Origin: VBOC01 sp035635475
Lineage (GTDB): Bacteria > Bacteroidota > Ignavibacteria > UBA10030 > SZUA-254
NCBI GenBank assembly: GCA_035635475.1
Contig: DASQAZ010000117.1
Coordinates: 1-64,000, forward strand
Length of the DNA: 64,000 bases
Reading direction: 5' to 3'
In this document: positions 52,533 through 60,844 of the stretch, one piece after another
Layout: each line of letters opens with the position of its first letter
How positions within the stretch are numbered: the stretch's first letter is position 1
Position numbers and translations under genes: made by a program
The notes under the pieces: generated by a model
Database searches by the model: none
Told to the model about the DNA's origin: nothing
Seen by the model: the letters and a program-made list of their open reading frames with translations, nothing else

Positions 52533-53201
52533 ATGGCAATCGTCTCGATACAGAAGCTTTCCAAGTCATACTGGCGTGACTCGCATGAGATTCCGGTTCT
52601 CCGGGATATCTCATTTGAAATCCCGGAAGGAGATTTTCTCGGACTGATGGGCCCGTCGGGTTCGGGGAAAACGACGTTGTTGAATCTGATCGCGGGCATC
52701 GATAAGCCCACGGCTGGAAGAATCGATGTTGCCGGAACGGACATTAGCACGATGAGCGAATCCGCTCTTGCTGGCTGGAGGGCCAGGCACATCGGATTCG
52801 TTTTTCAATTTTATAACCTGTTGCCGGTCCTCACCGCCCGCGAAAATGTCGAACTCCCCCTCTTCCTCTCCAAACTTTCGAAGAAGGAAAGAAAAGAACA
52901 TGTGGAGTTCGCGTTGAAGGTTGTCGGCCTCGAGGAGCGGATGAACCATTATCCGAAACAGCTTTCGGGCGGCCAGGAGCAGCGCGTCGCAATCGCACGG
53001 GCGATCGTTACCGACCCGACGCTCCTGGTAGCAGACGAGCCAACCGGGGACCTCGACAAGAGCTCGGCCGAAGAGATTCTAAAGCTTCTCGAACGGCTCA
53101 ACTCGGAATTTAAGAAAACCGTCGTCATGGTCACTCACGACCCTCGCGCCGCGGAACGCGCACACTCGGTGCGGCATCTGGATAAGGGAGAGCTATCGTA
53201 G
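52533..53201 (+). CDS. ABC transporter ATPase, MacB/LolD type
   Basis: 222 residues. Walker A GPSGSGKTTLLNLIAG, Q-loop FVFQFYNLLP, signature LSGGQEQRVAIARAI, Walker B LLVADEPTGDLD and switch His in VMVTHDPRAA are all present. It powers the two FtsX-fold permeases that follow. It starts 10 bp after the adaptor gene. Confidence 0.95.
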   Translation: MAIVSIQKLSKSYWRDSHEIPVLRDISFEIPEGDFLGLMGPSGSGKTTLLNLIAGIDKPTAGRIDVAGTDISTMSESALAGWRARHIGFVFQFYNLLPVLTARENVELPLFLSKLSKKERKEHVEFALKVVGLEERMNHYPKQLSGGQEQRVAIARAIVTDPTLLVADEPTGDLDKSSAEEILKLLERLNSEFKKTVVMVTHDPRAAERAHSVRHLDKGELS

Positions 53202-53204
53202 AAC

Positions 53205-54365
53205 ATGTATATCCTTAAGCTCATACTTCGAAACGCCCTTCGTCACAAGCTTCGGACCTTGCTGACGATCGTGGGGATCGCCATTGCGGTCCTGGCATTC
53301 GGCATCATGAGAACCGTCGTTACATCCTGGTATTCAGGAGTGGAGTCGTCCCAGGCCAACCGCATGCTCACCGTGCACAAGGTCTCGTTCATCTTCGATC
53401 TCCCCCTTGCGTATCGTGACCGGATCACGAAGGTCCCGGGCGTGAAAAAGGTTTCGTTCGCAAATTGGTTCCAGGGTATCTATATCGATAAGAACCAATT
53501 CTTCGCCCGCCTGGCCGTGGATCCGGAGACAATCTGGGATGTCTCTCCCGAGTTCGTCGTCTCCGATTCCGTCAAGGAAGCCCTGAAGAAACAGCGAAAC
53601 GCCTGCGTGATCGGCGCAAAGCTGGAACACGATTACAATCTGCACGTGGGGGACCTCATGAGTATCGAAGGGGACATTTATCCCGGAAAATGGCAGATGC
53701 AGATCGTCGGGGTCTACCACGGCAAAGATCAGACCGTGGACGAAACGCAGATGCTCTTCAACTGGCATTATCTTGATGAAGAGCTCAAACAGAACGAGCC
53801 CGGGCGGGATGGGCATGTTGGATGGTATATTCTACAAATAGAGAATCCCAACGACCGCGCGAGGATCTCGGCGGCAGTCGACGATCTCTTCACAAATTCA
53901 TCGGCGGAGACGAAAACGCAGACGGAAAAAGAATTTCAGCAGAGCTTCGTATCGATGTCAGGAGCAATCCTGACGGCCATCAACGTCGTCGCGTTTGTCA
54001 TTATCGGCATCATCCTTCTCGTCCTGTCGAATACGATGGCGATGACCGCCCGGGAACGGATCGGCGAATATGCGGTGATGCGGACACTGGGATTTTCCAC
54101 AAGAAATATTTCCCAGCTGGTCGCCGGCGAATCGCTCCTGATTTCGCTTCTCGGCGGCCTTATCGGCCTGGCGGTTACCTTTCCGTTATGTGCCGCCATT
54201 CAGAAAATCGTACCCACCGGGTGGTTCCCCGTGTTTAACGTCGAAACCGCCACGGTCGTCCTCGCCTTTGGATCGGCAATCGCCGCGGGGGTGATTGCGG
54301 CCGCATTCCCGATCAGCCGCGCCATCGGAATGAGGATCGTCGACGGTTTGCGGCACATCGGTTGA
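53205..54365 (+). CDS. ABC permease, FtsX/MacB fold (first)
   Basis: 386 residues. The first membrane helix is LLTIVGIAIAVLAFGIM, followed by a large periplasmic core (about 50-255) and three C-terminal helices in the FtsX domain (TAINVVAFVIIGIILLVLSN, ARERIGEYAVMRTLGFS, and on). The gene starts 3 bp after the ATPase. It forms a mechanotransmission-type pump half with the next permease. Confidence 0.93.
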   Translation: MYILKLILRNALRHKLRTLLTIVGIAIAVLAFGIMRTVVTSWYSGVESSQANRMLTVHKVSFIFDLPLAYRDRITKVPGVKKVSFANWFQGIYIDKNQFFARLAVDPETIWDVSPEFVVSDSVKEALKKQRNACVIGAKLEHDYNLHVGDLMSIEGDIYPGKWQMQIVGVYHGKDQTVDETQMLFNWHYLDEELKQNEPGRDGHVGWYILQIENPNDRARISAAVDDLFTNSSAETKTQTEKEFQQSFVSMSGAILTAINVVAFVIIGIILLVLSNTMAMTARERIGEYAVMRTLGFSTRNISQLVAGESLLISLLGGLIGLAVTFPLCAAIQKIVPTGWFPVFNVETATVVLAFGSAIAAGVIAAAFPISRAIGMRIVDGLRHIG

Positions 54366-54370
54366 CCGCG

Positions 54371-55540
54371 ATGAAAATTCCCTTTTCGTATATCATAAGA
54401 AGTATGTGGACGCGCCGGCTCACCACGGTGCTCACGACCGGGGGCATTGCGCTGGTCGCCTTCGTATTCGCCGCGGTGCTGATGATGGCGTACGGTTTGG
54501 AAAAGACCCTGGTCGACACCGGATCGGACCATAATCTGATCATCCTGCGAAAATCCGCCTCGGCGGAGTTGCAGAGCCAGCTGGACCGGAATGCGGCGAA
54601 CGTCATCAAGACACAGCCCGAAATTGCGATGGACGCCGAGGGCAAGCCGCTCGCCACAAACGAACTCTTCACGATCATCAATCTGTTGAAAAAGGAAGGC
54701 GGAGCGATGGGGAACATAACGGTCAGGGGGGTGACACCGCAGTCGATGAAACTCCGGCCACAGATCTCGCTCATCGAGGGACGCATGTTCACTCCCGGCA
54801 CCTCCGAGATTATCGTGGGATCCAACATCGCCCAACGGTTCGAGGGATGCTCGGTCGGACAGAAGTTGAAATTCGGCGGAGGCCTGTGGACGATTGTCGG
54901 AATTTTCGACGGGCACGGAACGGGATTCAGCTCCGAAATCTGGGGAGATGTGGAGCAGATGCTGCCCGCGTTCGGCCGTCCGGTTTTCTCTTCCGTCACA
55001 CTCGAGCTCAAGGATCGCGACGGTTACAACGCCCTGAAGGCAAGAATCGAAGGCGATCCGCGTCTCAACTATCTGGAAGTTGACAGGGAAAAGGATTACT
55101 ACCAGAAGCAATCCCAGGCAATGGCGACGTTCATCACGATACTTGGCATCGTCGTCACCGTGATTTTCAGCGTTGGAGCTGTTGTCGGAGCCATGATCAC
55201 GATGTACGCCGCCGTCGCGAACCGCACAATTGAAATCGGCACCATGCGCGCTTTGGGATTCCGCCGCAGGAGTATCCTTGCCGCATTTCTAGTAGAAGGG
55301 CTTCTGATCTCCCTCATTGGCGCTGCGATCGGATTATTTGCCGCCTCATTCCTGCAGTTGTTCATCATCTCGACGCTAAATTTCGGAACGTTCACGGAGC
55401 TTGCTTTCGGCTTCAGTCTCTCCCCCTCCGTCATACGCAACACATTCATCTTCGCCGTGGTCATGGGAATTGTCGGAGGTTTTCTTCCCGCAGTACGCGC
55501 GTCGCGCCTGAATATCGTCAACGCCCTGAGGGCGTCCTGA
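54371..55540 (+). CDS. ABC permease, FtsX/MacB fold (second)
   Basis: 389 residues from ATG 54371; a TTG at 54362 is in frame. It has the same layout as its neighbour: first helix LTTVLTTGGIALVAFVFAAV, periplasmic core with IIVGSNIAQRFEGCSVGQKL, then FtsX-fold helices (NRTIEIGTMRALGFRRRSIL). The two permeases differ in sequence, so the pump is probably a heterodimer. Its TGA lies in a CTGA overlap with the presumed start of the next gene. Confidence 0.93.
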   Translation: MKIPFSYIIRSMWTRRLTTVLTTGGIALVAFVFAAVLMMAYGLEKTLVDTGSDHNLIILRKSASAELQSQLDRNAANVIKTQPEIAMDAEGKPLATNELFTIINLLKKEGGAMGNITVRGVTPQSMKLRPQISLIEGRMFTPGTSEIIVGSNIAQRFEGCSVGQKLKFGGGLWTIVGIFDGHGTGFSSEIWGDVEQMLPAFGRPVFSSVTLELKDRDGYNALKARIEGDPRLNYLEVDREKDYYQKQSQAMATFITILGIVVTVIFSVGAVVGAMITMYAAVANRTIEIGTMRALGFRRRSILAAFLVEGLLISLIGAAIGLFAASFLQLFIISTLNFGTFTELAFGFSLSPSVIRNTFIFAVVMGIVGGFLPAVRASRLNIVNALRAS

Positions 55541-56004
55541 GAAGCCGCCTTCTTGCTTCGCTCGTCTTTCTCTTTCTCTTGCTCCTCGGCGGCGCCCCGC
55601 TGCTGAGCCAGGACCGCGGCTTCGGCCTGGGCATCATCATCGGTGAGCCGACCGGGATCAGCTTCAAGGGATGGGTAAACGAGAGGAATGCCATTGACGG
55701 CGGCCTCGCGTGGTCGTTCACCCGGAATGGCTCCGTCCACGTGCACGCCGATTACCTCTGGCATTCGTTCCGCGTCTTCCAGACGCAGGAGAGAATACCC
55801 ATCTATTATGGCATCGGCGGAAGAATCAGGACAGGCCACAACGAGGAGGCACAACTCGGGGTACGGGTGCCTGTCGGCATCGGATACCTGTTCAAAGATG
55901 CGCCGGTGGATCTGTTTTTCGAAATCGCCCCGATCGTCGACCTCGCCCCCAAAACCGAGCTCGAGGCCAATGCCGGATTGGGCGCAAGATTCTGGTTCCC
56001 GTAA
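55537..56004 (+). CDS. Small outer-membrane beta-barrel-like protein, non-ATG start
   Basis: 155 residues if started at CTG 55537, which overlaps the permease stop as CTGA and yields a full signal peptide (RSRLLASLVFLFLLLLGGAP). The nearest ordinary start, TTG 55579, would cut that signal in half. The mature part has alternating strands (FGLGIIIGEPTGISFKGWVN, HVHADYLWHSFRVF, FFEIAPIVDLAPKTE) and ends in an aromatic plus Pro, like a small barrel. Family unknown. It may be an outer-membrane part linked to the efflux operon. Confidence 0.7.
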   Translation: MRSRLLASLVFLFLLLLGGAPLLSQDRGFGLGIIIGEPTGISFKGWVNERNAIDGGLAWSFTRNGSVHVHADYLWHSFRVFQTQERIPIYYGIGGRIRTGHNEEAQLGVRVPVGIGYLFKDAPVDLFFEIAPIVDLAPKTELEANAGLGARFWFP

Positions 56005-56032
56005 CAATTGCACCGCTCGCAGCGGATTTCTA

Positions 56033-56061
56033 TTGCCTGGCACCGCACTTTTTCGTATATT
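56033..56061 (+). promoter_or_regulatory. Sigma70-type promoter for rpmB
   Basis: TTGCCT (56033-56038), 17-bp spacer, TATATT (56056-56061). The predicted start is near 56068, about 38 nt before the rpmB ATG. Confidence 0.7.
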
Positions 56062-56105
56062 GTACTCACTTCGAGCTGAAAAACCCCTAGACTCTGAGGA
56101 ATTCA

Positions 56106-56297
56106 ATGGCAAAAGTATGTGACGTGTGCGGAAAAAAGCCGGTCAGCGGCAATAACATTAGCCATGCCCACAATAAGACGCGGCGCCGGTGGCTCCCGAA
56201 CCTTCGGAGCGTCCGGGCGCTGATCGATGGACGAGTCCATCGCATGCGCGTGTGTACGACCTGCATCAAGCAAGGCCGCGTCGTAAAGGCCGCGTAG
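56106..56297 (+). CDS. rpmB: 50S ribosomal protein L28
   Basis: 63 residues, normal for L28. It starts MAKVCDVCGKKPVSGNNISH and contains NKTRRRWLPNL and RVCTTCIKQGRV. The two CxxC pairs (CDVC and CTTC) are kept, so it is the zinc-binding form. GAGGAA precedes the ATG by 5 bp. It is a structural protein of the large subunit. Confidence 0.97.
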   Translation: MAKVCDVCGKKPVSGNNISHAHNKTRRRWLPNLRSVRALIDGRVHRMRVCTTCIKQGRVVKAA

Positions 56298-56371
56298 GCC
56301 CTCCCGGCGGGAGGGGAGCGGCATGGCCGCGCCAAGACCTCCGCGCTTCGCCGGTCTTCAACGAAGAGAAT

Positions 56372-56986
56372 ATGTCCATCCCGAATTCGCTGACGGTTCT
56401 TCGGATCCTCCTCACCCCGCTCTTCCTCATCCTGCTCTTTTCAGAGTCCTCATTTCTTAAACAGCTTGCCCTTCTCGTCTATATCGTCGCTGCCCTGACC
56501 GACTGGTACGACGGCCGCGTTGCAAGGCAATACGGAAACGTCTCCCGGTGGGGGAAATTTCTCGATCCTTTGGCCGACAAAATTCTTGCCGCTGCAGCAC
56601 TTTTCTCTTTTGTCTTCCTCCGGCTCGTGGACGCCTGGATGGTCTGGATCATTGTTGCCCGTGACGCTCTGATCACGAGCCTGCGGAGCTACGCCGAGTG
56701 GAAGAATGAGCCGATTGTCACCTCCAAGACGGCGCAGGCCAAAACGTTCGGCGAGTTTACGATCATCTATTACATCCTCATTGTGTATGTTGCAAGCCAG
56801 ATCGGTTTCATCGAACATCGTCTGGACAATTTGCTCGCAACGCTGCTGGACAAACGGGTCCTGTTCGGCATGATGCTCCTCGTAACGCTCTCCTCCATCG
56901 GAACGGCCGTGATGTATCTCTTTGACAACAGAAAATTCCTGCGCGAACTGTATGCAAGATACTTCGGCGCGGCAGGATCGGGCTGA
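56372..56986 (+). CDS. pgsA: CDP-diacylglycerol-glycerol-3-phosphate 3-phosphatidyltransferase
   Basis: 204 residues from ATG 56372; a longer frame overlaps rpmB. The CDP-alcohol phosphotransferase signature reads DWYDGRVARQYGNVSRWGKF followed by LDPLADK, with all metal-site aspartates present. Five to six membrane helices are predicted. It makes phosphatidylglycerol phosphate at the inner membrane. pgpA, the next gene, removes the phosphate, so the two consecutive steps are encoded together. Confidence 0.95.
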   Translation: MSIPNSLTVLRILLTPLFLILLFSESSFLKQLALLVYIVAALTDWYDGRVARQYGNVSRWGKFLDPLADKILAAAALFSFVFLRLVDAWMVWIIVARDALITSLRSYAEWKNEPIVTSKTAQAKTFGEFTIIYYILIVYVASQIGFIEHRLDNLLATLLDKRVLFGMMLLVTLSSIGTAVMYLFDNRKFLRELYARYFGAAGSG

Positions 56987-57443
56987 CCGGGGCCCGGCTT
57001 CCTTCCCCATCCGTCTCGTCGCGACAGGTTTATTCTCCGGGTATTCCCCCATCGCACCCGGGACTGCCGGCAGCCTCCTCGGCGTCGCCCTCTATTTAAT
57101 CCCCGGATTCGAAGCCGATGCGGTTCTTGCTATAGCGATCATCGTCACATTTCTCCTCGGCGTCTATGCCTCTGCACAAATGGAGAACGAGCTCGGCGAA
57201 GACCCGCCCGTCGTCGTGATCGATGAGGTCGTTGGGATGTGGATCTCCCTCCTTCTCCTGCCAAAAACTGTATGGGTTGTCTCGCTTTCGTTTCTCTTAT
57301 TCCGCGCATTCGACATTCTCAAACCTCCTCCCGCACGCCGGCTCGAGCAGTATCGGCATGGATGGGGAATCATGCTTGATGATGTCGCGGCGGGGGTCTA
57401 TGCCAATGTCGCGGCGAGGTTCGTGCTGCTCCTCTTCCGATGA
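56952..57443 (+). CDS. pgpA: Phosphatidylglycerophosphatase A
   Basis: 163 residues from ATG 56952, overlapping pgsA by 35 bp; an ATG at 56922 is also in frame. The PgpA motifs are SGYSPIAPGTAGSLLGV, VVIDEVVGMWISL and FRAFDILKPPPARRLEQYRH with GIMLDDVAAGVYAN. It dephosphorylates phosphatidylglycerol phosphate in the membrane. cinA overlaps its stop by 4 bp. Confidence 0.94.
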   Translation: MQDTSARQDRADRGPASFPIRLVATGLFSGYSPIAPGTAGSLLGVALYLIPGFEADAVLAIAIIVTFLLGVYASAQMENELGEDPPVVVIDEVVGMWISLLLLPKTVWVVSLSFLLFRAFDILKPPPARRLEQYRHGWGIMLDDVAAGVYANVAARFVLLLFR

Positions 57444-58684
57444 GAAGCATCATCATAACGATCGGCGATGAGCTTTTGATCGGTCAGGTCATGAACACCA
57501 ATGCCTCGTTCATCGCAGAAAAACTCACCGCCGCGGGTGTCGAGGTTTGCCGCATGCTCACCGTGTCGGACGATGAGCCGGAGATCGTGAAAGCGTTCGA
57601 GGAGGCGCTTCCCCGGTACGACCTTACCATTGCCACCGGCGGCCTGGGGCCGACGCATGACGATGTCACGAAGAAGGCGGTGTGCCGGTTTTTCGGTGTT
57701 GATCTCGTCCCGAGCCCGGAAGTTCGAAGGACGATCGAGGAATTCCTGCTCCAGCGGAATATTCCCTGGTCGCAGGCGGCGGAAGAGCAAACTCTGGTGC
57801 CCCGCGGAGCGGTGATCATCCCAAACCGCCGGGGTACGGCGCCCGGCGAACTCATCGAGCGGGATCATCGCCATCTCGTCGTCCTGCCCGGCGTTCCCCA
57901 CGAGATGGAAGGCATGGTGGAAGAGTTCGTTGTCCCGTTTGTGAAGGAGAGGTCTTCGGGGCAGGTGATTCTCAATCGAACGCTGAAAACAACAGGCATT
58001 TCCGAGTCCGCGCTCGCGGAGCGGATCGGCGCGATCGATCAGCTCCTCGCGCGGGGAGAACGGCTCGCGTTTCTTCCGTCCGCATCCGGCGTTCGCATGC
58101 GCATCTCGGTAACAAACAGCGACCGGGCCGCTGCCGAACGGAGAATCAGCGAGATCGAATCCGTCATCCGTGCCCGCGTGGGGAAATATATCTACGGGGC
58201 CGACCAGGAGGAGCTGGAACAAGTGGTGGGCGCCATACTGCGGGAGCGAGGACTGAGAATTGCCGTGGCAGAATCGTGCACCGGAGGTTTAATCGCCGAC
58301 AAGATCACGAATGTGCCGGGAAGCTCAGACTATTTCGAGCGCGGGGTCGTCGCCTACAGCAACGCCTCCAAAATTGACCTTCTCCACGTGCCATCCCGGC
58401 TGATCAATCAGCACGGGGCGGTCAGCCAGGAGGTTGCCGAGGCGATGGCAACCGGCATTCGGACCGTTTCCGGCACCGACATCGGGCTCTCCACAACCGG
58501 AATCGCCGGGCCGGCGGGCGGTACGGAGGAAAAACCGGTGGGTCTGGTCTGGATCGGCTATTCCGACGTTTCACGGACAATTGCCGTCAAGTTTCAGTTC
58601 GGCCGTGAACGCCTTATAATTAAACAACGGGCCGCGCAAGCCTCTCTGGAGATGGTCAGAAGAAGGCTCCTCAAGATCAGGTAG
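57440..58684 (+). CDS. cinA: CinA-family competence/damage protein with NMN amidohydrolase domain
   Basis: 414 residues. The N-terminal MoCF-like domain (about 1-170) has IITIGDELLIGQVMNTNASF and TGGLGPTHDDVTKKA. The C-terminal CinA domain (about 255-410) has AVAESCTGGLIADKITNVPG and STTGIAGPAGGTEEKPVG, the NMN deamidase motifs. Full-length CinA cleaves ADP-ribose and recycles pyridine nucleotides. The cinA-recA neighbourhood is seen in many bacteria. Confidence 0.95.
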   Translation: MRSIIITIGDELLIGQVMNTNASFIAEKLTAAGVEVCRMLTVSDDEPEIVKAFEEALPRYDLTIATGGLGPTHDDVTKKAVCRFFGVDLVPSPEVRRTIEEFLLQRNIPWSQAAEEQTLVPRGAVIIPNRRGTAPGELIERDHRHLVVLPGVPHEMEGMVEEFVVPFVKERSSGQVILNRTLKTTGISESALAERIGAIDQLLARGERLAFLPSASGVRMRISVTNSDRAAAERRISEIESVIRARVGKYIYGADQEELEQVVGAILRERGLRIAVAESCTGGLIADKITNVPGSSDYFERGVVAYSNASKIDLLHVPSRLINQHGAVSQEVAEAMATGIRTVSGTDIGLSTTGIAGPAGGTEEKPVGLVWIGYSDVSRTIAVKFQFGRERLIIKQRAAQASLEMVRRRLLKIR

Positions 58685-58685
58685 A

Positions 58686-59252
58686 ATGGCGTCCGTTCGC
58701 ACGTTCATCGCCTTCAACACACCCGAGGCTATCCGTCAATCGATCACGGCGTTACAATCGGAGCTACGGAAGTCCGGTGCTGATGTCCGCTGGGAGACGC
58801 CCGATACGTTTCACGTCACGATCAAGTTTCTCGGAAATGTGGATGAATCGCAACTCCCGGGGCTCACCCGGCAGATTCAATCGGCGTGCGAAAATTATCG
58901 ATCCTTCGAGGTTTGGTACCGGGGGGCGGGGGGCTTCCCGGATCTGAAGCATCCGCGCGTGATCTGGCTGGGGTGCGAAAACGAGGATGGAACGCTCGCC
59001 AAAATCAGAAGCTCGCTCGATGCCCTCTTGCTCCCGCACGGATTTGAGATTGAAGAGCGGCCCTTCCGCCCACACGTCACGCTCGGACGAATCAGGAGTC
59101 CGAAGGGCTTGCATTACTTGACTCCAAAGCTGGAAAACCTTACCTTTGAGCCACAGATGGGAACGATTCGCGAAGTTCTCGTCGTGAAGAGCGTGTTGCG
59201 GCCTCAGGGAGCGGCGTACACCGTCTTATCGTCAATTCAACTTCAATCATAA
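58686..59252 (+). CDS. thpR: RNA 2',3'-cyclic phosphodiesterase
   Basis: 188 residues, usual length for the 2H family. The two HxTx motifs are HVTIKFLG (near residue 42) and HVTLGRI (near residue 127). It opens 2',3'-cyclic phosphate ends of RNA. It starts 1 bp after the cinA stop. Confidence 0.95.
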   Translation: MASVRTFIAFNTPEAIRQSITALQSELRKSGADVRWETPDTFHVTIKFLGNVDESQLPGLTRQIQSACENYRSFEVWYRGAGGFPDLKHPRVIWLGCENEDGTLAKIRSSLDALLLPHGFEIEERPFRPHVTLGRIRSPKGLHYLTPKLENLTFEPQMGTIREVLVVKSVLRPQGAAYTVLSSIQLQS

Positions 59253-59256
59253 CAGA

Positions 59257-59679
59257 ATGGCCTCAACACGTATGGGACTGCGAGCCAAAGGAAAGGCCAA
59301 GATCGTGCTCTTCATCGACGACGAAACGCCGTGGCTGAACATGATCAAGACCGCCGTTGAAAACGCACCGTTCGACATCATGACTGCCGACAGCGGGGAA
59401 GCCGCCCTAAGGAAAATCAAGCGGAAAAAGCCGGATTTAATTCTCAGCGATGTGCGGATGCCCGCCATGAACGGGTTCGACCTCTTTGAAAAAATCCGGA
59501 GCGATCCCCGTTACAGGAATGTCCCTTATGTTTTCATGTCCTCCATCGATGATTTTGACGCACGTCGAACCGCAAAGGAAATCGGTGCGGATGATTACGT
59601 GGAGAAACCGATCGACACCGAGCAGGTCGAGTCTATTGTCCTGAAGCTGTTGACGCGGTTCAAGGACAACAAGTCGTAA
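59257..59679 (+). CDS. Single-domain response regulator
   Basis: 140 residues. The receiver motifs are LFIDDETPWLN (acidic pair), LILSDVRMPAMNGFDLFEKI (phospho-acceptor Asp near residue 69), and a Lys in VEKPIDTEQVE. The position normally held by Thr/Ser is in VFMSSIDDFD. No output domain is present, so it must act through a partner. It starts 4 bp after thpR. No histidine kinase gene is adjacent; the nearest in this window is the truncated one at the right edge. Confidence 0.93.
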   Translation: MASTRMGLRAKGKAKIVLFIDDETPWLNMIKTAVENAPFDIMTADSGEAALRKIKRKKPDLILSDVRMPAMNGFDLFEKIRSDPRYRNVPYVFMSSIDDFDARRTAKEIGADDYVEKPIDTEQVESIVLKLLTRFKDNKS

Positions 59680-59728
59680 GAATTAAGTCACGTGCCTCGA
59701 CCATTCACTCATCGTTAAGGAGGGTATC

Positions 59729-60820
59729 ATGGCGGAAGAAATGACACAACGAGAATCGCGCATGCAAGCGCTCCGGATTGCGATCGAGCAGATCGAGAAG
59801 CAGCACGGTAAGGGAGCGATCATGAAGCTCGACGGGGGGCCGATCGCCAAAATCGAGGCAATTTCGACCGGCTCGATCTCCCTCGACGGCGCGACCGGCA
59901 TCGGCGGCATCCCGCGGGGCCGTGTCATCGAGGTGTTCGGCCCGGAGGCGTCGGGTAAGACGACGCTCTGCCTGCATGTTATCGCAGAAGCGCAGCGGAA
60001 GAGCGGCATCGCGGCGTTTATCGACACCGAACATGCACTCGATATCGCTTACGCAAAGAGACTCGGCGTCGACGTCAACAACTTGCTGCTCTCGCAGCCC
60101 GAGTACGGCGAACAGGCGCTGGAGATCGTGGAGACACTTGTAAGAAGCGGGGCGCTCGATGTCATCGTGATCGATTCCGTCGCCGCTCTCACTCCCCGCG
60201 CCGAAATTGAAGGCGAGATGGGCGATCCGACGATGGGAGTGCAGGCGCGGCTCATGTCGCAGGCGCTTCGGAAGCTTACGGCGGCAATCAGCAAATCGAA
60301 AACATCGGTGATCTTCACCAACCAGCTGAGACAAAAAATCGGCATCATGTTCGGGAATCCGGAAACAACAACCGGAGGCAACGCACTGAAGTTTTATGCC
60401 TCGCTCCGGCTCGACGTCCGTCGCATCGAAGCAATCAAGGACGGACAGAACATTGTCGGGAATCGGGTAAAGGTCAAGGTTGTGAAGAATAAGGTCGCCC
60501 CGCCCTTCAAAGAGGCTCAATTTGATATTCTGTATAACGAGGGGATCTCAAAGCTCGGCGATCTGATCGATATTGCGGTCGACCATAACGTGATCTCCAA
60601 GAGCGGTTCGTGGTTCGGCTATGGAAGCGAACGGATCGGCCAGGGGCGCGACGCTGTCAAGAAGTTCCTGCTCGACAACGAGAGGATGGCGAAAGAGATC
60701 GATCTCGTGATGCGCAAGAAACTGGGCTTGATCGAGGAGGACGCTCAGCCAAAGCATGTCAAGCCGGAACCCGCGGCCCCCAGGCACGAAATCGCGTTGA
60801 AAAAGCCGGCGAGGGTCTGA
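59729..60820 (+). CDS. recA: RecA recombinase
   Basis: 363 residues. Walker A GPEASGKTTL (near residue 72), Walker B VIVIDSVAAL, loop L1 MGDPTMGVQARLMSQALRKL and loop L2 NQLRQKIGIMFGNPETTTGG are all typical. It forms filaments on single-stranded DNA for recombination and SOS induction. AAGGAGGG precedes the ATG by 5-6 bp. No LexA-type operator could be recognised in the 49-bp gap. recX follows, 24 bp after the stop. Confidence 0.98.
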   Translation: MAEEMTQRESRMQALRIAIEQIEKQHGKGAIMKLDGGPIAKIEAISTGSISLDGATGIGGIPRGRVIEVFGPEASGKTTLCLHVIAEAQRKSGIAAFIDTEHALDIAYAKRLGVDVNNLLLSQPEYGEQALEIVETLVRSGALDVIVIDSVAALTPRAEIEGEMGDPTMGVQARLMSQALRKLTAAISKSKTSVIFTNQLRQKIGIMFGNPETTTGGNALKFYASLRLDVRRIEAIKDGQNIVGNRVKVKVVKNKVAPPFKEAQFDILYNEGISKLGDLIDIAVDHNVISKSGSWFGYGSERIGQGRDAVKKFLLDNERMAKEIDLVMRKKLGLIEEDAQPKHVKPEPAAPRHEIALKKPARV

Positions 60821-60844
60821 CCCGCCGGGATCGGACCCTGCGTC

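Noticed and set aside
59680..59728. LexA-type operator before recA
   Set aside because: No palindrome of a known LexA type could be found in the gap.
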